Assembly: GCA_903877945.1 (NCBI GenBank)
Contig: CAIRFY010000695.1
Span: 1-9,570 of the forward strand
Source of the DNA: an uncultured Oscillochloris sp.
GTDB taxonomy: Bacteria > Chloroflexota > Chloroflexia > Chloroflexales > Chloroflexaceae
DNA length: 9,570 bases
Direction of reading: 5' to 3'
Shown here: piece by piece, positions 5,470 to 9,570 of the stretch
Layout of the letters: the number at the start of each line of letters is the position of its first letter
How positions within the stretch are numbered: the stretch's first letter is position 1
Position numbers and translations under genes: made by a program
The notes under the pieces: generated by a model
What the model saw: only the letters and a program-made list of their open reading frames with translations
The model's database searches: none
Told to the model about the DNA's origin: nothing

Positions 5470-8400
5470 ATGCGCTACCGTGACCTTGTCCAGTTTGAGC
5501 CGATTGAAAGCGTGGTGCAGCTTAGCACCGCCAATGATAAGCAGGCAGCCGCTGCGCTGGTGCAGAGCTACGTCATCTCGGAGCGAATGGCCGACCAGTT
5601 GGGCAATTTGGTCTTTCCGCAGCTACGCATTGATCGGCCCGTGGATAATAAAGGTGTCCTTATTGTCGGCAACTATGGCACGGGCAAGTCGCACCTCTTG
5701 TCGTTTATCTCGGCCCTAGCAGAGCATGCTGATCTTGTTGAGGGGGTGCGCAGCCCGACGGTACGTGCGGCGGCGGCGCCAGTCGCCGGTCGCTTTCAGG
5801 TGGTGCGTGCGGAGATCGGTAGCGTCGAGCGTCCGATGCGCGATATTGTCCTTGATGTGCTAGAGCAGTTCTTCGCCCGCGTGGGCACGCCCTACACCTT
5901 CCCCCCATCGTCCCAGATCACCAATAACAAAGGGTCGCTGATTGAGGCTATGGCTGGCTTCTCTGCGCGTTACCCGAACATGGGCGTACTCTTTGTACTC
6001 GATGAGATGCTTGATTATCTGCGCACCCGCGAGGAGCGGGCGCTGATTCTTGACCTTGGCTTTCTGCGTGAGCTGGGCGAGATTACGGCGTCAACCCCCT
6101 TCCGCTTCATTGGTGGCCTTCAGGAGACGCTGTTCGATAACCCGCGCTTTGCGTTTGTCGCCGAGCAACTACGCCGCGTGCGTGACCGCTTTGAGCAGGT
6201 ACGCATTGCGCGTGAGGACATCGCCTATGTGGTGGCCGAGCGGCTACTGGCGAAGAGCGACGCCCAGCTTGCGCAGATCACCGAGCATCTCCGACGTTTT
6301 ACCCCGCTCTACCCCATGCTGGCGGAGCGCCTGAGCGAGTTCGCCCGGCTCTTTCCTATTCATCCGGCCTACATTGATACCTTCGAGCGCGTCTACATCG
6401 CTGAAAAGCGCGAGGTGCTGCGCACGTTCAGTACGGCTATCCGCACTGTGCTGGACAAGGACGTGCCAACGGAGCAGACCGGGCTGATCTCCTACGACCA
6501 CTATTGGAACCAGTTGCGTGAGAACCCGAGTCTGCGCACGCTGCCAGGGGTGGCCGATGTGGTTGAGAAGAGCAATGTGCTGGAGGGTCGGGTGAAGAAT
6601 GCCTATACCCGCAAGCCCTTGCAGCCGATGGCCGTGCGGATTGTCCACGCCCTGAGCGTTCACCGGCTGACGACCAGTGACATCCACGCGCCGCTCGGTG
6701 TTACCGCAGAGGAACTGCGTGACCAACTCTGTCTCTGGACGCTTATGCCCGAGATGGACGCCAGCTTTCTGGCCGATACCGTGCAGGTGGCGCTACGCGA
6801 GATTATCCGCACGGTGAGTGGGCAGTACATTTCCTACAACAGCGATAACGGCCAGTACTACCTCAACCTCAAGAAGACCATTGACTTCGACGCGAAGATT
6901 GCTGATCGCGGCAACTTCATGGACGAGCGCGATCTGAACCGCTATTTCTACGACGCGCTCCAGCGGTTGCTGACTATCACCACCTCGGTTCACGTGACCG
7001 GATTCCGCATCTGGCGCTACGAGGTACCGTGGGACGAGAAGCGGGTGACCCGTCCCGGCTATCTCTTCTTTGGGGCACCCAACGACCGCAGCACGGCCCA
7101 GCCTCCCCGCGACTTCTACCTCTACCTGCTGCCGCCCTTTGGTGGGCGCAAGGAGCGATACGACAGTGCGCGTGATGAGGTCATTCTGGAGCTGCACGGG
7201 CTTGGGAGCGATGTTGAAACGATGGTGCGCAGCTATGCAGGTGCGCAGGCAATGGTTGTGGAGTCGCCCGACCATCGTGCGTCCTACGAGGATAAGGCTA
7301 ACCAGCACCTCCGGGCGCTCATGGATTGGTTGCGCCAGAATATCACCACGCATCTGCGGGTGACGAATCAGGGGGTGACGAAGTCTGTCCCTGAGATACT
7401 GGCAAAGAGCCGCAGTAGCGCCAGTCGCGATCCCGAAGAGTTGATCCGTGTGCTGGCCTCTACCCTGCTGGCCCCGGCGTTTGCGGAGCGCTACCCGGAG
7501 TACCCGGCATTTACCCGACTTACCCAGCCCATTACGGAGGCTGGTCGTAGTCAGAACGCGGGTGATGCGGCACGCTTCTTGGCCGGGCGCGGACGCACCA
7601 ATATGTCCATCGCGGTACTTGATGGACTCAAGCTCATTGACGGCGAGGAACGCATCAAGCCCCTGCTCTCGCCCTATGCCCGCTATTTCCTTGATCTGTT
7701 GCTCCAGCGCGGTGAGACCCAGGTGGTGAACCAGGGCGAGGTGATTGAGCAAATCGCGGGCGGGATTGAGCCGGTCTTTAAGGATCGCCACTTTCAGCTT
7801 GAGCCAGAGTGGATCGCGGTGGTGCTGCTCGCTTTGGTGTACGATGGGCAGATTACCTTGAGTCTAGGCGGCGATGAGAAGCTCCTCGACGCCAGCACTA
7901 TTGAGCGGGCTGCCGCCCAATCAGTCGAAACCCTCGCTGACTTTCGCTTCTACCGCCGACCAAAGTCGCTGCCGCTGCCAGTCTGGACACAGATTTTTGA
8001 CGCCTTCGGTCTGCAAAGCGCCCTGGTACGGGCGGAGGATACCCGTGACGAGGCCGTGAGCCAACTGCGCGAGCGGGTACTTGCCGAGCTAAAGGATGTG
8101 GTGCGCTGGCAGAGCCAGGTGCAGACAGGGCTCACGCTCTGGAACCAGCCGGTGTTCACCGACCGCTTCACCTATCAGGTGCAGGCTGGTCAGATCGTTG
8201 ATGCCGATCTCCCCGCTGTGCAACTCGGCCAGACGACGCTCATTCCCTATCTGCGCAAGACGAAGGAGTTCCTGGAGCAACTCTCACGCTTTGATAAGCC
8301 CGGCAAGTTGCGTAACTTGACCATGACGACGAGCGAGGCGGATCTGGCTCTGAGCGACCGCCTGATCACGCTGCGCACACGCGATCTGCTTGATATGCTC

Positions 8401-9243
8401 GCTCAGCTTCAGCCAACCACTGGCTATCTCAGTGAGGCTGGGGCAATCTTGCCCGAAGCCCATTCCTGGGTGAAGAAGGCTGCGGAGGCGCGTGATGTAC
8501 TGCTATGTGACATACGACTCCTCGGTCGTGGCGAACAAGCCTTCGACCTGATGGGCTGGCGCCGCCGCCTAGAGCTGCTGCGCAAAGAGTATGTTCAGGT
8601 CTATAGTGAGCTGCATACCACGTATGTCCTTGGCCCAGCAGACGACGACCGCCGAGGGCACCTGTTGCGGGATGCGCGTGCGGAGCAGCTACGGGCGCTG
8701 AGTAAGGTGGACATCCTCAACGCGCAGGATCTGGATCGCTGGGAGCGTGCGGTGCGGGCCATCCCTGCCTGCCGTGAATTTCACGAGCAGATGTTGGCGG
8801 AGAGTCCAACTTGTCGCTGCGGGTTCCGGCCAACCCAGATTGACCTGGTACCGGCGGCGCAACGCCTCGCGGTACTCGAACAGCAGCTTGATACCATGCT
8901 GACCCAATGGCACGCCGCTTTGCGCCAGAACCTGCAATCCGAGACGGCGCAGCAGAGTATTGCGGCGATGACCACCGCTGAGCGGCGGCCTGTGACCGCC
9001 TACCTAGAGCATACCGACCCGGCGACCAGTTCGTTGCCCCAGGGCTTTGTGAAAGCGGCGAACCAGGCCCTCCGTGGCCTGCGCACCGTCACGCTGCACG
9101 CGGGACAGCTTGCCACCGCACTGCAAGATGGTGGGATGCCGTGTACAGTTGACGAGCTACGTGAGCGCTTTGAGCACTACCTCCGTGCCGCACTCACTAG
9201 CGGCGACCCACGTAATACCCGGCTCACCCTGGATCGCGAGTAG
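5470..9243 (+). CDS. brxC: BREX P-loop ATPase BrxC/PglY type (DUF6079 family)
   Basis: A 1257-residue cytoplasmic ATPase, full length for the DUF6079/PglY-type family. BrxC/PglY is a core BREX component needed for phage exclusion and, in studied systems, acts with the methyltransferase and PglZ. The opening RYRDLVQFEPIESVVQL is family-typical. Walker A is GNYGTGKS at residues 67-74, Walker B is VLFVLDE at 173-179 (D178, E179), a sensor-like strand FRFIGGLQETLFD follows at 211-223, and RRVRDRFEQV (about 235-244) could supply an arginine finger. Further family-like blocks are AEKREVLRTFSTAI, RIVHALSVHRLTT, YLFFGAPNDRSTAQPPRDF (531-549) and a Cys/His cluster near the C-terminus: C1101, H1105, C1115, C1117, possibly binding zinc. 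ATG 5470 is chosen by family N-terminus; GAGGG lies close upstream (5462-5466). It follows brxF by 15 bases and precedes the methyltransferase gene by 77. No disruption is seen. DUF6079 and BREX roles are from known families; contacts between these particular proteins are inferred. Confidence 0.9.
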   Translation: MRYRDLVQFEPIESVVQLSTANDKQAAAALVQSYVISERMADQLGNLVFPQLRIDRPVDNKGVLIVGNYGTGKSHLLSFISALAEHADLVEGVRSPTVRAAAAPVAGRFQVVRAEIGSVERPMRDIVLDVLEQFFARVGTPYTFPPSSQITNNKGSLIEAMAGFSARYPNMGVLFVLDEMLDYLRTREERALILDLGFLRELGEITASTPFRFIGGLQETLFDNPRFAFVAEQLRRVRDRFEQVRIAREDIAYVVAERLLAKSDAQLAQITEHLRRFTPLYPMLAERLSEFARLFPIHPAYIDTFERVYIAEKREVLRTFSTAIRTVLDKDVPTEQTGLISYDHYWNQLRENPSLRTLPGVADVVEKSNVLEGRVKNAYTRKPLQPMAVRIVHALSVHRLTTSDIHAPLGVTAEELRDQLCLWTLMPEMDASFLADTVQVALREIIRTVSGQYISYNSDNGQYYLNLKKTIDFDAKIADRGNFMDERDLNRYFYDALQRLLTITTSVHVTGFRIWRYEVPWDEKRVTRPGYLFFGAPNDRSTAQPPRDFYLYLLPPFGGRKERYDSARDEVILELHGLGSDVETMVRSYAGAQAMVVESPDHRASYEDKANQHLRALMDWLRQNITTHLRVTNQGVTKSVPEILAKSRSSASRDPEELIRVLASTLLAPAFAERYPEYPAFTRLTQPITEAGRSQNAGDAARFLAGRGRTNMSIAVLDGLKLIDGEERIKPLLSPYARYFLDLLLQRGETQVVNQGEVIEQIAGGIEPVFKDRHFQLEPEWIAVVLLALVYDGQITLSLGGDEKLLDASTIERAAAQSVETLADFRFYRRPKSLPLPVWTQIFDAFGLQSALVRAEDTRDEAVSQLRERVLAELKDVVRWQSQVQTGLTLWNQPVFTDRFTYQVQAGQIVDADLPAVQLGQTTLIPYLRKTKEFLEQLSRFDKPGKLRNLTMTTSEADLALSDRLITLRTRDLLDMLAQLQPTTGYLSEAGAILPEAHSWVKKAAEARDVLLCDIRLLGRGEQAFDLMGWRRRLELLRKEYVQVYSELHTTYVLGPADDDRRGHLLRDARAEQLRALSKVDILNAQDLDRWERAVRAIPACREFHEQMLAESPTCRCGFRPTQIDLVPAAQRLAVLEQQLDTMLTQWHAALRQNLQSETAQQSIAAMTTAERRPVTAYLEHTDPATSSLPQGFVKAANQALRGLRTVTLHAGQLATALQDGGMPCTVDELRERFEHYLRAALTSGDPRNTRLTLDRE

Positions 9244-9276
9244 CGACACCGCCACCGGATTTGCCGCCCACTACGC

Positions 9277-9282
9277 TATAAT
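9277..9282 (+). promoter_or_regulatory. Candidate internal -10 box before the methyltransferase gene
   Basis: A perfect TATAAT lies in the 77-bp gap between brxC and the methyltransferase gene, 38 bases before the ATG. No clear -35 hexamer is present at 16-18 bases. It could give the methyltransferase its own transcript, which would allow host DNA to be methylated independently of brxC expression. This is suggestive only. Confidence 0.4.
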
Positions 9283-9308
9283 ACGCCCGCACCCATCCTG
9301 CGCATTCC

Positions 9309-9313
9309 AGAGG
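9309..9313 (+). promoter_or_regulatory. Shine-Dalgarno for the methyltransferase gene
   Basis: AGAGG seven bases before the ATG at 9321; supports that start. Confidence 0.65.
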
Positions 9314-9320
9314 TTCCCCC

Positions 9321-9570
9321 ATGCCACAGTCTTCGTTCCTGCCAAGTGACTCCGCCCGCCCCGCCAGTTCCGTCGAGTGCCTCGGTATGTCCTTCGCCAG
9401 CGACGAGGAGCGCCGAACCTATTTCCTAGAGAGGCTGCGCGAGAAACTGCGCGACCCGGAGTTCCGCAAGATCGAAGGCTTCCCGATTGGCAGCGACGAG
9501 GATATTCTGGCCCTCTCCGACCCGCCCTATTACACCGCCTGCCCTAACCCCTTTATCACCGACTTCATCC
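9321..9570 (+). CDS. pglX: BREX type 3 DNA adenine methyltransferase PglX/PglXI type, N-terminal part (cut by window edge)
   Basis: Only the first 83 codons are in the window; the gene runs off the right edge. The segment LREKLRDPEFRKIEGFPIGS (39-58), then DEDILALSDPPYYTACPNPF (59-78), matches what I recall as the conserved N-terminus of the large methyltransferases next to BrxC in type 3 BREX loci. The enzyme is expected to add a methyl group to adenine in a specific site, marking host DNA as self, with S-adenosylmethionine as donor. A DPPY sequence at 67-70 resembles amino-methyltransferase motif IV, but whether it is the catalytic one cannot be judged because the AdoMet-binding region would lie beyond 9570. 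The start ATG is supported by AGAGG at 9309. Same strand and order as brxF-brxC, as expected of one operon. Confidence 0.8.
   Translation, partial: MPQSSFLPSDSARPASSVECLGMSFASDEERRTYFLERLREKLRDPEFRKIEGFPIGSDEDILALSDPPYYTACPNPFITDFI

Noticed and set aside
6793..7791. A 332-codon minus-strand open frame inside brxC
   Set aside because: It has no family features and lies wholly within a well-supported BrxC coding region on the other strand; GC-rich codon bias explains it.

Overview
The window looks like a GC-rich bacterial chromosome, most likely from Chloroflexota (Chloroflexales type). That placement is an inference from protein style: a very long Thr/Ala/Pro/Asn linker in a secreted LamG/parallel-beta-helix protein, a C-terminus ending in a YLPV-type motif, and a relic of an SdrD B-like surface-protein domain. 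I recall all three as common in that phylum. No rRNA, tRNA, CRISPR array or intact mobile element was seen.

Region 1 (about 1-4440, minus strand): one large secreted or surface protein gene. It has a TTG start at 4365 with a good Shine-Dalgarno, a signal peptide, a LamG domain, a linker of about 275 residues, a right-handed beta-helix of the 'choice-of-anchor Q' style, DUF11-like and cadherin-like domains, and a C-terminus ending YLPVIRR. A single in-frame TAA (3880-3882) cuts the LamG domain in two. The gene is therefore either a young pseudogene, a sequencing error, or decoded by readthrough. Its 3' end abuts a heptamer tandem repeat (110-153) and two perfect C/G hairpins with long G-runs (1-62).

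Region 2 (about 4380-4970): no intact gene. It holds a plus-strand relic of an SdrD B-like domain, truncated at both ends, then a short unrecognised coding-like stretch that reads through only if one base of a C7 tract is skipped, then an A7 run and an extended -10 promoter.

Region 3 (about 4981-9570, plus strand): the 5' half of a type 3 BREX phage-defence operon, read as brxF, brxC (DUF6079/PglY-type P-loop ATPase) and the first 83 codons of a pglX-type (PglXI) DNA adenine methyltransferase. From the known type 3 layout, a helicase (brxHII), pglZ and brxA would be expected beyond position 9570. BREX is thought to mark host DNA by methylation and block replication of unmarked phage DNA; the ATPases BrxC and BrxF work alongside the methyltransferase and PglZ. 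The most unusual point is that this BrxF keeps the family's C-terminal half but has no Walker A motif where one is expected. BrxC has an intact P-loop and Walker B.
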